NCBI RefSeq assembly: GCF_018263855.1
Contig: NZ_CP073318.1
Span: 9,300,001 to 9,364,000, forward strand
Length of the DNA: 64,000 nt
Source: Kutzneria sp. CA-103260
Lineage (GTDB): Bacteria; Actinomycetota; Actinomycetes; Mycobacteriales; Pseudonocardiaceae
Direction of reading: 5' to 3'
Below the pieces are notes generated by a model. The model worked only from the letters and a program-made list of their open reading frames with translations, was not told the DNA's origin and made no database searches. Both the position numbers and the translations under genes were made by a program. Positions 15,865 to 23,603 of the stretch are shown here, in pieces. Each line of letters begins with the position of its first letter. Position 1 is the first letter of the stretch.

Positions 15865-16823
15865 TGCCGGTCAACGAGACGCTGGCCCGCTACAGCGACT
15901 GGAGCTACGCCTCCGCGGTCGTGATCTACGTCCTGGCCATGGTGTTCTACCTGGTCGAGCAGGCCATGACCAAGACCAAGCGGCAGGTCGCGCGGGAGCT
16001 GGCGGCGGTCGGCGGCGGCGAGTCCGACGCGGCCCCGGCCGAGTCCTCGGTCGTTGTCACGTCCTCGCCCCGGGCCGAGCGCATCGGCCGGATGGGCTTC
16101 GCGCTCAACGTGCTCGGCGTGATGCTGCACGCCCTCGCGGTCGTGCTGCGCGGCCTGGCCACGGACCGCGTGCCGTGGGGCAACATGTACGAGTACGGCT
16201 CGGCGGTCTGCCTGTTCGCCGTGATCGGCTGGCTGGTGCTGGCCAAGCGCTTCGACATCCGCCGGCTGAGCGTGTGGGTGCTGCTGCCGATCGTGGTGCT
16301 GCTCTTCCTCGGCGGCACCGTGCTCTACACCCCGGCCTCCCCGGTCCAGCCCGCGCTGCAGTCGTACTGGCTGGCCATCCACGTCACGGCGGTGTCCATC
16401 GCCTCGGGCTTGTTGCTGCTGCCAGGTGTGGCCAGCGTGCTGTACCTGTTCCGCGCGGCCTACGAGAAGGACGGCAACCGGTTCGGGAAGTTCGCCGCCC
16501 GCCTGCCCAAGGCCGAGGTGCTCGACCGGCTCGCCTACCGGGTCACCATCGTGGGCTTCCCGCTGTTCACCTTCGCCATCATCTGCGGCGCCATCTGGGC
16601 CGAGTCGGCCTGGGGCCGGTTCTGGGGCTGGGACCCCAAGGAGACCACCGCCTTCGTGGCCTGGGTGATCTACGCCGTCTACCTGCACGCCCGGGCCACC
16701 GCCGGCTGGCGCGGCAGCCGGGCCGCGGTGATCAACGTTCTCGGCTTCGCGGCGATGGTCTTCAACCTCTTCTTCATCAACCTGGTGACATCGGGCCTGC
16801 ACTCCTACGCCGGGGTCGCCTGA
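15864..16823 (+). CDS. ccsB: cytochrome c biogenesis protein CcsB (haem handling, ResC/CcsA type)
   Basis: Polytopic membrane protein of 319 residues with about eight spans that carries haem across the membrane for ligation to cytochrome c. The tryptophan-rich signature FWGWDPKET lies at about 253-261, and histidines expected as haem ligands are present (IHVTAVSI, ARATAGW-flanking and SGLHSYAGV near the C-terminus). The gene starts at the ATG embedded in the resB stop (TGATG). Naming varies: it corresponds to CcsB of actinobacteria, ResC of Bacillus and CcsA of plastids. Complete and ordinary in length. Confidence 0.93.
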   Translation: MPVNETLARYSDWSYASAVVIYVLAMVFYLVEQAMTKTKRQVARELAAVGGGESDAAPAESSVVVTSSPRAERIGRMGFALNVLGVMLHALAVVLRGLATDRVPWGNMYEYGSAVCLFAVIGWLVLAKRFDIRRLSVWVLLPIVVLLFLGGTVLYTPASPVQPALQSYWLAIHVTAVSIASGLLLLPGVASVLYLFRAAYEKDGNRFGKFAARLPKAEVLDRLAYRVTIVGFPLFTFAIICGAIWAESAWGRFWGWDPKETTAFVAWVIYAVYLHARATAGWRGSRAAVINVLGFAAMVFNLFFINLVTSGLHSYAGVA

Positions 16824-16910
16824 CCCCGTGTCGACCCGGCGGAGCACGCCTACTACCTTCGTCAACGGACGGGGAGGTCTCGATCCTCTAGCGCAGGGAG
16901 GACCCCAGCG

Positions 16911-18209
16911 GTGACCGGTCGTTTTGATGAGTCCGAGGGCTGGAAGGCGCCCGGCCAGGATCAGGCCGTCCAGTCCGGTCCGCACCAGGTCGATCCGTCG
17001 TCCTCGGGGTCGTACCAGGTCAGCGGGGGTCAGAACCCCGGTGTGTCCGGCCCGTATCCGGTCGGCGGCGGCCAGTCAGGGCCCTATCAGGTCAGCGGCG
17101 GCCAGTCCGGCCCGTACCCGGTGGACCCGTCCCAGCAGCAAGGGGCCCAGCAACAAGGGACCCAGCAGCCGGGGTACCAGCAGCAGCCCTACGCCCAGCC
17201 GGGTGGTTATCCCCAGCAGGCCTACGGCCAGCAGCCGCAGCAGCCCTACGGCCAGCCCCAGGGGCAGCAGCAGCCGCAGCAGCAGCCCGGCCAGTCCAAC
17301 GCGCTGTCCGCGCAGGAGCTGATCAAGCAGAACAAGCGGCCGCCGCAGTCCGGCTGGCGGCGCAGCCTGCACCAGCTCTCCGGCGGGCTGGTCAACCTGG
17401 GCGAGAGCCCGGCCGACGTGCGCCGCCGCGAGCTGATCACGCGGATCAACCAGCCGCTGCGCGGCTGCTACAAGATCGCCATGCTGAGCCTGAAGGGCGG
17501 CGTCGGCAAGACCACCACCACGACCACGCTCGGCTCCACCTTCTCCTCGCTGCGCGGCGACCGGGTGATCGCGGTGGACGCCAACCCGGACCGCGGCACG
17601 CTGTCCCAGAAGATCCCGCTGGAGACCACCGCGACCGTGCGGCACCTGCTGCGCGACGCCAAGCGGATCACCCGCTACAGCGACGTGCGGGCCTACACCT
17701 CGCAGGGCCCGAGCCGGCTGGAAGTCCTTGCCAGCGAACAGGATCCGGCCGTCTCCGAGGCGTTCAGCGAGGACGACTACCGGCGCGTGGTCGACCTGCT
17801 GGAGCACTTCTACAACATCGTGCTGACCGACTGCGGCACCGGCCTGATGCACTCGGCCATGGCCGGCGTGCTCGACCTGGCCGACTCGCTGGTGATCGTC
17901 TCCTCCGGCTCGGTGGACGGGGCCAACAGCGCCTCGGCGACCATCGACTGGCTGGAGGCGCACGGCTACCGCGACCTGATCCGGCGCTCGGTAGCCGTGA
18001 TCAACTCGGTCCGGCCGCGGGCCGGCAAGGTGGACCTGGACAAGCTGTCCCAGCACTTCGCCAGCCGCTGCCGCGCGGTCGTGCGCATCCCGTTCGACCC
18101 GCACCTGGAGGAGGGCGCGGAGATCGAGCTGGACCGGCTCAGCCCGGACACCCGCCTGGCGCTGCTGGAGCTGGCGGCCACCGTCGCCGACGACTTTCCG
18201 ACGCGCTAG
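16911..18209 (+). CDS. MinD/ParA-like ATPase with Gln/Pro-rich N-terminus
   Basis: A 432-residue ATPase. Residues 1 to about 130 are low complexity (repeats of SGPYQVSGGQ type, then Gln/Pro/Gly runs) and probably disordered. The ATPase domain starts with the deviant Walker A KGGVGKTTTT (about 195-204), followed by VDANPDRGTLSQ and DCGTGL. GTG start with GGGAGGA eight bases upstream. The architecture is like the MinD-like proteins linked to type VII secretion or SCO-type cell-surface systems in actinobacteria. No ESX genes, ParB or parS are visible here, so a role in chromosome segregation is not supported. Co-transcription with ccsB is unlikely, given the 87-base gap. Confidence 0.85.
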   Translation: MTGRFDESEGWKAPGQDQAVQSGPHQVDPSSSGSYQVSGGQNPGVSGPYPVGGGQSGPYQVSGGQSGPYPVDPSQQQGAQQQGTQQPGYQQQPYAQPGGYPQQAYGQQPQQPYGQPQGQQQPQQQPGQSNALSAQELIKQNKRPPQSGWRRSLHQLSGGLVNLGESPADVRRRELITRINQPLRGCYKIAMLSLKGGVGKTTTTTTLGSTFSSLRGDRVIAVDANPDRGTLSQKIPLETTATVRHLLRDAKRITRYSDVRAYTSQGPSRLEVLASEQDPAVSEAFSEDDYRRVVDLLEHFYNIVLTDCGTGLMHSAMAGVLDLADSLVIVSSGSVDGANSASATIDWLEAHGYRDLIRRSVAVINSVRPRAGKVDLDKLSQHFASRCRAVVRIPFDPHLEEGAEIELDRLSPDTRLALLELAATVADDFPTR

Positions 18210-18226
18210 GCCCGCTCGCACGAACT

Positions 18227-18268
18227 GGACCCGGTCGGGCCGGCGCTACTGCCGGCCGGGCCGGGTCC
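18227..18268. terminator. hairpin after the MinD-like gene
   Basis: Arms 18227-18244 and 18251-18268 pair over 18 bases with two mismatches around a 6-base loop (GCTACT). It follows the ATPase stop by 17 bases, between convergent genes. There is no strong T-run, as usual for GC-rich actinomycete terminators. The remaining bases to 18419 hold nothing I recognise. Confidence 0.55.
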
Positions 18269-18419
18269 TGGTGTTCCATCGCTCGGCACTCGGGTCGACC
18301 TGGACCCGGTGCCTCGCCGCGGCCAGCACGGTGGTGGGGACGACCGAGTCGGCCGTCGCCCAGCTCGCCGTGCCAACCGCGGTGGTGATCCTGCTGGTTG
18401 CGGCCGAGCACCTGCGCCG

Positions 18420-18611
18420 TCAGCCCGGCGGGTTGCCGTCTTCGCGATGACGTTTGGCCTGCTCGGCCAGCTTGCGCAGGAACTCGGGGTCGTCGTCGGG
18501 GCCCACGCCTTTCTTGGCGCGGCTGCCGGCGTGGACCCGATCCGGCCCGAACGCGCGCCAGAGCAGGTAGGCCACGGCTATCGCCCCGATCACCGCGAGC
18601 AGGTAGACCAT
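18420..18611 (-). CDS. small single-span membrane protein
   Basis: A 63-residue protein with one N-terminal membrane helix (MVYLLAVIGAIAVAYLLWRAF) followed by a charged tail containing DDDPEFLRKLAEQAKRHRED. I do not recognise a named family with certainty. Similar short proteins with an N-terminal anchor and a DDDPEFL-type tail are common hypotheticals in actinomycetes. The strong composition bias and intact frame support a real gene. It is followed on the same strand, upstream in coordinates 18674-18907, by bldC, with 62 bases between them. A cytoplasmic tail that recruits a partner is speculation. Confidence 0.7.
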   Translation of the reverse strand: MVYLLAVIGAIAVAYLLWRAFGPDRVHAGSRAKKGVGPDDDPEFLRKLAEQAKRHREDGNPPG

Positions 18612-18673
18612 TCGGCACCTCCGGTCAACTGCTCCGAGACTATCTCGTGAACAGTGGGTTCGGGGTGTGCCGC

Positions 18674-18907
18674 TCAGGCGTTACGCACCGGCTCCGTGGC
18701 CTCGGTGGTCAGCTCGGCCAGCAGGGTCTTCACCTCGGACTCGCGGAACCGCCGGTGGCCGCCGGGGGTGCGGATGGAGCCGATCCGGCCGGCGGTCGCC
18801 CAGCGGGTGACCGTCTTGGGGTCGACGCGGAACAGGGTGGCCACTTCGCCGGGGGTGAGCAGGCGCTCTCCGGCGTGCTGGCGGGGGTGCGGCACGGTCG
18901 CGGTCAC
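18674..18907 (-). CDS. bldC: BldC-family MerR-like DNA-binding protein
   Basis: A 77-residue transcription factor with the winged HTH of the MerR superfamily and no effector domain. LLTPGEVATLFRVDPKTVTRW and IRTPGGHRRFRESEV match BldC of Streptomyces almost word for word as I recall it (EVATMFRVDPKTVTRWAKAGK there). I chose the GTG at 18907 because GGGAGG lies six bases before it and the length matches BldC (about 68-80 aa). The frame is open further upstream without coding character. In Streptomyces BldC binds direct repeats cooperatively and delays sporulation. The same role here is inferred. Confidence 0.88.
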   Translation of the reverse strand: MTATVPHPRQHAGERLLTPGEVATLFRVDPKTVTRWATAGRIGSIRTPGGHRRFRESEVKTLLAELTTEATEPVRNA

Positions 18908-19132
18908 TCTCGACCTCCCAGTCACTGGTTCGGGCGTTCCGGTCGCATCGTGGCATCTCACCCTGCGGGTACTCGAACGCTTGGGTGGAGGTAAAGAGGT
19001 AGTAAGGCGCAAAAGGTGCAAAAACGGGCATGGATGCAGACGTTTGCACAGGCGGCCCCCGCGGAGCCCGACGAGGCGTGCACCAATGGCCACCCGTTCT
19101 ACGCCGCCGCCGGTGCGGACCCCGTTAAGTTC

Positions 19133-19138
19133 TAGGAT
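19133..19138 (+). promoter_or_regulatory. probable -10 element for leaderless Lrp/AsnC gene
   Basis: TAGGAT fits TANNNT and ends 7 bases before the ATG at 19146. The seven intervening bases (CTTCGGG) leave no room for a ribosome site, so the transcript is probably leaderless. The 225 bases between this and bldC show no other feature I recognise. Confidence 0.45.
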
Positions 19139-19145
19139 CTTCGGG

Positions 19146-19613
19146 ATGGACGCCCTGGATCGTCAGATCATCGCCGCCCTGCGCGCCAACGGGCGGGCGA
19201 CCTACGCCGACCTCGGGCGGCAGGTGGGCCTGTCGGCCTCGGCCGTGCACGAGCGGGTCGGCAAGCTGGAGTCCTCTGGGGTGATCACCGGCTACCACGC
19301 GGTGGTCGATCCCCGGCTGGTCGGCCTGGACGTGACCGCGTTGGTCGGCATCCACGTGTCCGACACGGGCGACGACGACGAGGTGGCGGCGGCGCTGGCC
19401 CGGCTGCCCGAGGTGGAGTCCTGCTACGCGGTCGCCGGCGATGAGGCGTTCGTGGTGAAGGTCCGGGTGGCCACTGTGGACGATCTGGAGCGCACGCTGC
19501 GCCGCCTGCGCCGGATCGACGGCGTGGCCAGGACGAACTCGACGGTGGTGCTGTCCACCCGGTTCGAGGGCCGGCCGAACAGCCCGGAGGAGCTGGCGGC
19601 CCGGGCCGAGTAA
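19146..19613 (+). CDS. Lrp/AsnC family transcriptional regulator
   Basis: A 155-residue feast/famine regulator. The N-terminal HTH (MDALDRQIIAALRANGRATY, then LGRQVGLSASAVHERVGKLE) is followed by the RAM ligand-binding domain (ALVGIHVSDTGDDDEVAAAL, VAGDEAFVVKVRVATVDDLE). These proteins form octamers or higher and sense amino acids. It is transcribed towards DUF4229 and the Cds1-like cysteine desulfhydrase, 12 bases upstream of the former. Local control of cysteine or another amino-acid catabolic gene is therefore a reasonable inference, similar to Lrp-type regulators such as DecR/CyuR that control cysteine desulfhydrases. The ligand is not visible. Confidence 0.92.
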   Translation: MDALDRQIIAALRANGRATYADLGRQVGLSASAVHERVGKLESSGVITGYHAVVDPRLVGLDVTALVGIHVSDTGDDDEVAAALARLPEVESCYAVAGDEAFVVKVRVATVDDLERTLRRLRRIDGVARTNSTVVLSTRFEGRPNSPEELAARAE

Positions 19614-19624
19614 CCTGGGCAGCC

Positions 19625-19882
19625 GTGGAGACCAGCACCTTCGGCCGCGACATCGCGCTGTACACGGGGGCCCGGATCGGGCTGCTCGCGGTCATCGCGT
19701 TCCTGCTGACGCTTGCGCACGTGCCGCTGCTGATCGCGATCGCGGTCGGCCTGGTGCTGGCCTGGCCGCTGTCCCTGGTGCTGCTGCGCGGCCTGAACGC
19801 GCGGATCGCCGCCGCCCTCACCGAGCGTCGGGCCGAGCGTCTGAAGATGCGGGCCGAGCTGCGCGGCGAGGGGTCGGAGTGA
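19625..19882 (+). CDS. DUF4229 small membrane protein
   Basis: An 85-residue protein with two hydrophobic helices (GARIGLLAVIAFLLTLAHVP and LLIAIAVGLVLAWPLSLVLL) and a basic, helical C-terminal tail (RRAERLKMRAELRG). This matches the actinobacterial DUF4229 family, whose function is unknown and which is often encoded close to menaquinone genes. GTG start. It overlaps the following PLP enzyme gene by 4 bases (GTGA), so the two are translated together. Both termini are expected in the cytoplasm if it forms a hairpin. Confidence 0.8.
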   Translation: METSTFGRDIALYTGARIGLLAVIAFLLTLAHVPLLIAIAVGLVLAWPLSLVLLRGLNARIAAALTERRAERLKMRAELRGEGSE

Positions 19883-20955
19883 GCCTCGACGCCACCCGTG
19901 GCTGGGTCCGCGAGGCTGTCCGCATCATCGAGGCCGACGCCAACCGCAGCGCTGACACGCACCTGCTGACCTTCCCGCTGCCGCGGGAGTGGGGTGTGGA
20001 TCTCTATCTCAAGGACGAGTCAACTCATCCGACCGGTTCTCTCAAGCACCGTCTGGCCCGATCGCTGTTCCTGTACGCCATCTGCAACGGTTGGGTGACC
20101 AAGGGCACACCGGTGATCGAGGCGTCGTCCGGTTCGACCGCCGTGTCCGAGGCCTACTTCGCCCGGCTGCTGGGGCTGCCGTTCATCGCCGTGATGCCCC
20201 GGTCGACCAGCACCGAGAAGATCGCCCTGATCGAGCGGCAGGGCGGGCGATGTCACTTCGTGGACGAGCCCGGGGCCATCTACGACGAGTCGCGGCGGCT
20301 GGCCGGCGAGCTCAGCGGCCACTTCATGGACCAGTTCACGCACGCCGAGCGGGCCACCGACTGGCGCGGCAACAACAACATCGCCGAGTCGATCTTCGAC
20401 CAGATGGCCGCCGAGCAGCATCCCGAGCCGGCCTGGGTGGTCGTCGGGGCCGGCACCGGCGGCACCAGCGCCACCATCGGCCGCTACGTGCGCTACCGCC
20501 GGCTGTGCACCCGGATGGCTGTCGTCGACCCCGAGCACTCGGTGTTCTACGACGCGTGGCAGTCGGTCTCGCCCACGCTGACCGGCTGCAAGGGCTCCCG
20601 TATCGAGGGCATCGGCCGGCCCCGGGTCGAGCCGTCCTTCGTCGGCGACGTCATCGACCACATGATCAAGGTCCCGGACGCCGCCTCCATCGCCACCATC
20701 CGCTTCGCCGAGGACCTGCTCGGCCGTCGCGTCGGCGGCTCCACCGGCACCAACCTGTGGGGCGCGTTCCAGATCATCGCCGGCATGCGCCGCCACGACC
20801 GCCCCGGCAGCGTCGTCTCCCTGCTGTGCGACGGCGGCGAGCGCTACGCGCACACCTACTACGACGACGACTGGGTCGCCGCCCAGGGTCTTGACCTGCG
20901 CCCGTACACCCAGACCCTGGAGAAGTTCTTCGCCACCGGCGAGTGGACGCCATGA
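19879..20955 (+). CDS. PLP-dependent cysteine synthase-like enzyme, Cds1 (L-cysteine desulfhydrase) type
   Basis: A 358-residue fold-type II PLP enzyme. The PLP lysine is Lys56 in PTGSLKHRLA, the substrate loop is EASSGSTAVSEAYFARL, and the phosphate-binding glycine loop is GAGTGGTSATIGRY. It resembles M. tuberculosis Rv3684 (Cds1), which degrades L-cysteine to H2S, pyruvate and ammonia, more than biosynthetic CysK/CysM. The longer N-terminus and the phrase YRRLCTRMAVVDPEHSVFYD support this. Which direction is physiological (synthesis or degradation) cannot be decided from sequence. An Lrp-type regulator lies two genes upstream. Confidence 0.85.
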   Translation: MSLDATRGWVREAVRIIEADANRSADTHLLTFPLPREWGVDLYLKDESTHPTGSLKHRLARSLFLYAICNGWVTKGTPVIEASSGSTAVSEAYFARLLGLPFIAVMPRSTSTEKIALIERQGGRCHFVDEPGAIYDESRRLAGELSGHFMDQFTHAERATDWRGNNNIAESIFDQMAAEQHPEPAWVVVGAGTGGTSATIGRYVRYRRLCTRMAVVDPEHSVFYDAWQSVSPTLTGCKGSRIEGIGRPRVEPSFVGDVIDHMIKVPDAASIATIRFAEDLLGRRVGGSTGTNLWGAFQIIAGMRRHDRPGSVVSLLCDGGERYAHTYYDDDWVAAQGLDLRPYTQTLEKFFATGEWTP

Positions 20956-20985
20956 CATTCGCGCGGTGCGGCGCCCTGGCGCTGA

Positions 20986-21750
20986 TCACCGGCGGGCGGG
21001 CACATCCAGCACCGCCCACGTGACCTTGCCGCCCGACCACGCGGGCGTGCAGCCCCATGCCCGCGCGAGATGAACGACCAGTTGAAGTCCACCGTCAACC
21101 GGGGCTGACTTCGCGTTGTCGTGCGGCCAGTGCACCGGCTGAGAGTCATCGTCGGTGACCGCCACGGTCAGCCTGCCGCGCCACAGTTCCAGACGCAGCG
21201 TGGCCGGTGACGCGGTGTGCTGGATGGCATTGGTCACCAGCTCGGCGGCCACCGCGGCGGCATCCGCCGCGAGCATGTGAACCTGCCAGTTGCGGCAGGT
21301 TTCAGCCACGAACTGCCGTGTCGCGTAGAGGCTCAGGGCGGAGGGCGGCAGCCACAGCACCGTACGGCGAACCGCTGGTGGCTCGGTCAGCCGCTGCAAC
21401 GCGTCACTCACCGTCGGGCGGACGGTCAGGAACTTTTGCGTCGGGCTGTGCTTGAACCGTGTCGCGTTCGCCGGCCCGGGAACGACCACGAACGGCACCG
21501 TGGACCACTGTGTGGTGCGCATCCACACTGTGACGAACACACTGGTCAGGAAATCACTGGTGATCGTCAGCGTGGCGAGGTCGACGATCACCGCACGCGG
21601 CTGATCGGCTACGCACTTGAGGAGAAAGTCCCGCAGATACCCATAGGTGCGGATGGTGAGTGCGCCCACGGGGCGGACCACCAGCACTCCATGCTGGTCG
21701 GACACCTCGCAGGTGAGGGGATCGTTTCCCTGCGCACCTTGGCTAGCCAT
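20986..21750 (-). CDS. STAS-HATPase fusion (anti-sigma antagonist plus anti-sigma kinase-like)
   Basis: A 254-residue protein joining two modules normally encoded separately. Residues about 10-110 resemble a STAS domain (VVRPVGALTIRTYGYLRDFL, VIVDLATLTITSDFL with serines where SpoIIAA-like proteins are phosphorylated). Residues about 120-254 resemble a GHKL ATPase of the anti-sigma (RsbW/SpoIIAB) type, with N-box AAELVTNAIQHT and glycine box VDGGLQLVVHLARAWG. I chose the ATG at 21750; a TTG at 21798 is possible. The next plus-strand gene beyond the intergenic gap encodes a GAF-ANTAR protein. Role in partner switching is inferred; no sigma factor is nearby. Confidence 0.8.
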   Translation of the reverse strand: MASQGAQGNDPLTCEVSDQHGVLVVRPVGALTIRTYGYLRDFLLKCVADQPRAVIVDLATLTITSDFLTSVFVTVWMRTTQWSTVPFVVVPGPANATRFKHSPTQKFLTVRPTVSDALQRLTEPPAVRRTVLWLPPSALSLYATRQFVAETCRNWQVHMLAADAAAVAAELVTNAIQHTASPATLRLELWRGRLTVAVTDDDSQPVHWPHDNAKSAPVDGGLQLVVHLARAWGCTPAWSGGKVTWAVLDVPARR

Positions 21751-22029
21751 ATGTGTTCGGCCTCGACCGCTGATCGTGTCCGGGGAACTGCCCGCCAAAT
21801 CCAGGAGGCGAAGCAGTGCAACCCTACGCCGATGACCATTGGTGACGGCAATGTCACCGGCGTGGTCACTCTATCGGGTGATGTGTCGATCCACGTGTAA
21901 CGGCGAACCCGCCGGGCAAGCTTATGTGTCCGTGAGGCGCGCAGTTTCGTACAATCAGCGCCGAGTAGGAGGCGATGAACTCGGTGTCCGGGTGAACAAT
22001 GGCCCGTCATCGGGGACTGAGGCGGGCGG
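21751..22029. other. divergent intergenic region with possible peptide ORFs
   Basis: This 279-base gap separates the STAS-HATPase (minus) and GAF-ANTAR (plus) genes. The two strands share an ATG/CAT palindrome (CATATG) at its left edge, opening a 49-codon plus-strand frame (21751-21900) that ends VTLSGDVSIHV. An AGGAGG at 21803-21808 precedes a GTG at 21816 that opens only 9 codons. TACAAT at 21950-21955 is a good -10 candidate for the GAF-ANTAR gene. None of the short frames has convincing coding bias. Confidence 0.4.
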
Positions 22030-22764
22030 ATGCAGGCGGATAGACACGTCCAGGTCGCGGTTGCCATTAGTGACCTGGCTGGTACGGAAGGCGTTCCGGT
22101 GGCATTCAGCCACGTCTGCCGGGCGTGCGCTTCCTGGCTGGATATCGACGGAGTCAGCCTCTGCCTCCCCGGTGACCTCGGGCCGGCCGAACCGATGTAC
22201 GCCACGGACGCCGTCAGCGCGTATGTCGCCGAGTTGGAGATCACCCTCGGCGAGGGGCCCGGCGTCGAAGCGCTGAGAACGTCCGATGCCGTGCTGGCCG
22301 AGGACCTGACAGACAGCCACAGCCTGCGGCGCTGGCCCGTGCTGGCGCCGACCGCCGTCCCTGCCGGCGCGCTTGCCTTGTACGCGTTACCGCTGACTGC
22401 GGGCGGGCCCGCGGTGGGTGTGCTGGAGCTCTACCGCGCGGGTCCGCACGTGTTGGCCGGCCAGCAATTGGCTGACGCCCAGCTGTTCGCCGACGCCGCC
22501 CTGGCAATAATGGTCAACGACGCCGAAAGCGGTCGGAATCGGTGGCCGGGGGTGCTGGACGGTCCGTTCGCGGCCCGGTGGATGCGCATCTATGAGGCGG
22601 TTGGCACCGTGGCGGCTCAGCTGGAGACGAGTTTGGTCGAGGCGTACCTGAGTTTGCGGGCGCGGGCCTTTGCCACCGACAGCGCCCTGGGCCGCCTCGC
22701 CGAACTGGTGGTGTCCGGCGAGGTCCGGTTCACGCCGGACGCGCGTGGCGGTGACACGCGCTGA
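22030..22764 (+). CDS. GAF-ANTAR domain protein
   Basis: A 244-residue regulator. An N-terminal GAF sensor (residues about 10-165; SHVCRACASWLDIDGVSLCL, AELEITLGEGPGVEAL, YALPLTAGGPAVGVLELYR) is followed by a C-terminal ANTAR RNA-binding three-helix bundle (WMRIYEAVGTVAAQLETSLV then AYLSLRARAFATDSALGRLA). ANTAR proteins bind paired stem-loops in mRNA leaders and prevent termination. Such GAF-ANTAR proteins are abundant in actinomycetes, where targets are mostly unknown. The start ATG follows a GAGGCGGGCGG run. No obvious double hairpin target was found next to it. Confidence 0.85.
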   Translation: MQADRHVQVAVAISDLAGTEGVPVAFSHVCRACASWLDIDGVSLCLPGDLGPAEPMYATDAVSAYVAELEITLGEGPGVEALRTSDAVLAEDLTDSHSLRRWPVLAPTAVPAGALALYALPLTAGGPAVGVLELYRAGPHVLAGQQLADAQLFADAALAIMVNDAESGRNRWPGVLDGPFAARWMRIYEAVGTVAAQLETSLVEAYLSLRARAFATDSALGRLAELVVSGEVRFTPDARGGDTR

Positions 22765-22773
22765 TCCAACCGC

Positions 22774-23226
22774 CTACTCCGGGCCCTCGTCGGGGCCGGG
22801 GTCGCCGCCTTCGGCTCGGGTGAGCAGGCGGTCCATGTAGTGGTTCCAGCCGATGCCGTGCGACTGGAACAGTTCCAGCGGCAGGCCGCGGTGGGTGAGG
22901 GTGAGCAGGGTGCCGGCGCCGTCGGGGCGCAGGGTGATGTCCACTGTGGAGCCACCGGGCGGCAGCGGGTTGCCGGGCGTCTCCCAGCCCCAGGTGAACA
23001 CGATGCGGTGGTAGGGCTCGACGGTGACGAACTGGCCGGCGGCCACGTTGCCCTCCCGCACGTTCATCCGCAGCACGCCGCCGGGTCGGGGGTCGATCTC
23101 GGCGTCCTCGCCCTGCCAGGACATCCAGCGGTCGGCGTCGGTGAAGAACGAGAAGACGGTCGTGGGCAGGGCGTTGATCCGCCGCTCCACGACCAGTTCC
23201 GGGGCCTGTGTCGACGGCTCGGTCAT
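22774..23226 (-). CDS. SRPBCC/AHSA1-like protein
   Basis: A 150-residue START-like (SRPBCC) fold protein: ERRINALPTTVFSFFTDADR, then the AHSA1 pattern WMSWQGEDAEIDPRPGG, VTVEPYHRIVFTWGWE and the C-terminal HGIGWNHYMDRL. It follows an ArsR-type repressor gene with a 4-base ATGA overlap. ArsR-SRPBCC pairs are very common in actinobacteria; the SRPBCC partner is thought to bind a small hydrophobic ligand, but its reaction is usually unknown. The 3' end lies 9 bases from the convergent GAF-ANTAR stop. Confidence 0.88.
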   Translation of the reverse strand: MTEPSTQAPELVVERRINALPTTVFSFFTDADRWMSWQGEDAEIDPRPGGVLRMNVREGNVAAGQFVTVEPYHRIVFTWGWETPGNPLPPGGSTVDITLRPDGAGTLLTLTHRGLPLELFQSHGIGWNHYMDRLLTRAEGGDPGPDEGPE

Positions 23227-23549
23227 GCCGTCCGTCCCTCCTGTTCGGCGGTGTCCCGCTCGGCCTGCTCGGCCAGGGCGGCGAGGGTGTCCAGTTCGGC
23301 GGTCCACATCGATTCCAGCCACGCGGCCAGGGGGCCGAGCGCGGCGCGGTCGGCGCGGTAGAGCCGCCGGTTGCCGTCCTTGCGCACGCTGACCAGCCCG
23401 GCCTTGCGCAGCACGGCCAGGTGCTGGGACACGGCGCCGAAGGTCACGTCGAAGTGGGCGGCGACGTCGCCGGCCGAGCGCTCGGCGTCCCACACCAGGC
23501 GCAGGATCTCCCTCCGGCGCGGTTCGGCGACCGCGTGCAGCGCGTCCAC
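23223..23549 (-). CDS. ArsR-family (SmtB-like) HTH repressor
   Basis: A 108-residue winged-helix repressor: MDALHAVAEPRRREILRLVW, recognition helix region VTFGAVSQHLAVLRKAGLVS and wing RKDGNRRLYRAD. No metal-binding CXC motif of the ArsR/SmtB metal sensors is visible, so it is probably not a metal sensor. It is encoded with a SRPBCC partner (4-base overlap) and divergently from a second SRPBCC-containing gene. Two identical-architecture palindromes TTTAG-N6-CTAAA in the shared 87-base promoter gap are the likely operators for both directions. Start codon is GTG. Confidence 0.92.
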   Translation of the reverse strand: MDALHAVAEPRRREILRLVWDAERSAGDVAAHFDVTFGAVSQHLAVLRKAGLVSVRKDGNRRLYRADRAALGPLAAWLESMWTAELDTLAALAEQAERDTAEQEGRTA

Positions 23550-23557
23550 GCCGGCAG

Positions 23558-23573
23558 TTTAGCTCCGACTAAA
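23558..23573. promoter_or_regulatory. candidate ArsR-type operator 1
   Basis: TTTAGCTCCGACTAAA, an inverted repeat TTTAG-N6-CTAAA, lies 9 bases upstream of the ArsR-type gene start. It is AT-rich against a very GC-rich background. The same arms recur at 23604. Binding by the adjacent repressor is inferred. Confidence 0.75.
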
Positions 23574-23603
23574 GCTTGCGGGCGAGCGGTCCCCGGGGCT
23601 AGC

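Noticed and set aside
16911..18209. ParA-type ATPase as part of a chromosome partition system
   Set aside because: No ParB gene or parS-like palindromes nearby, and the Gln/Pro-rich N-terminus fits MinD-like secretion-linked ATPases better.
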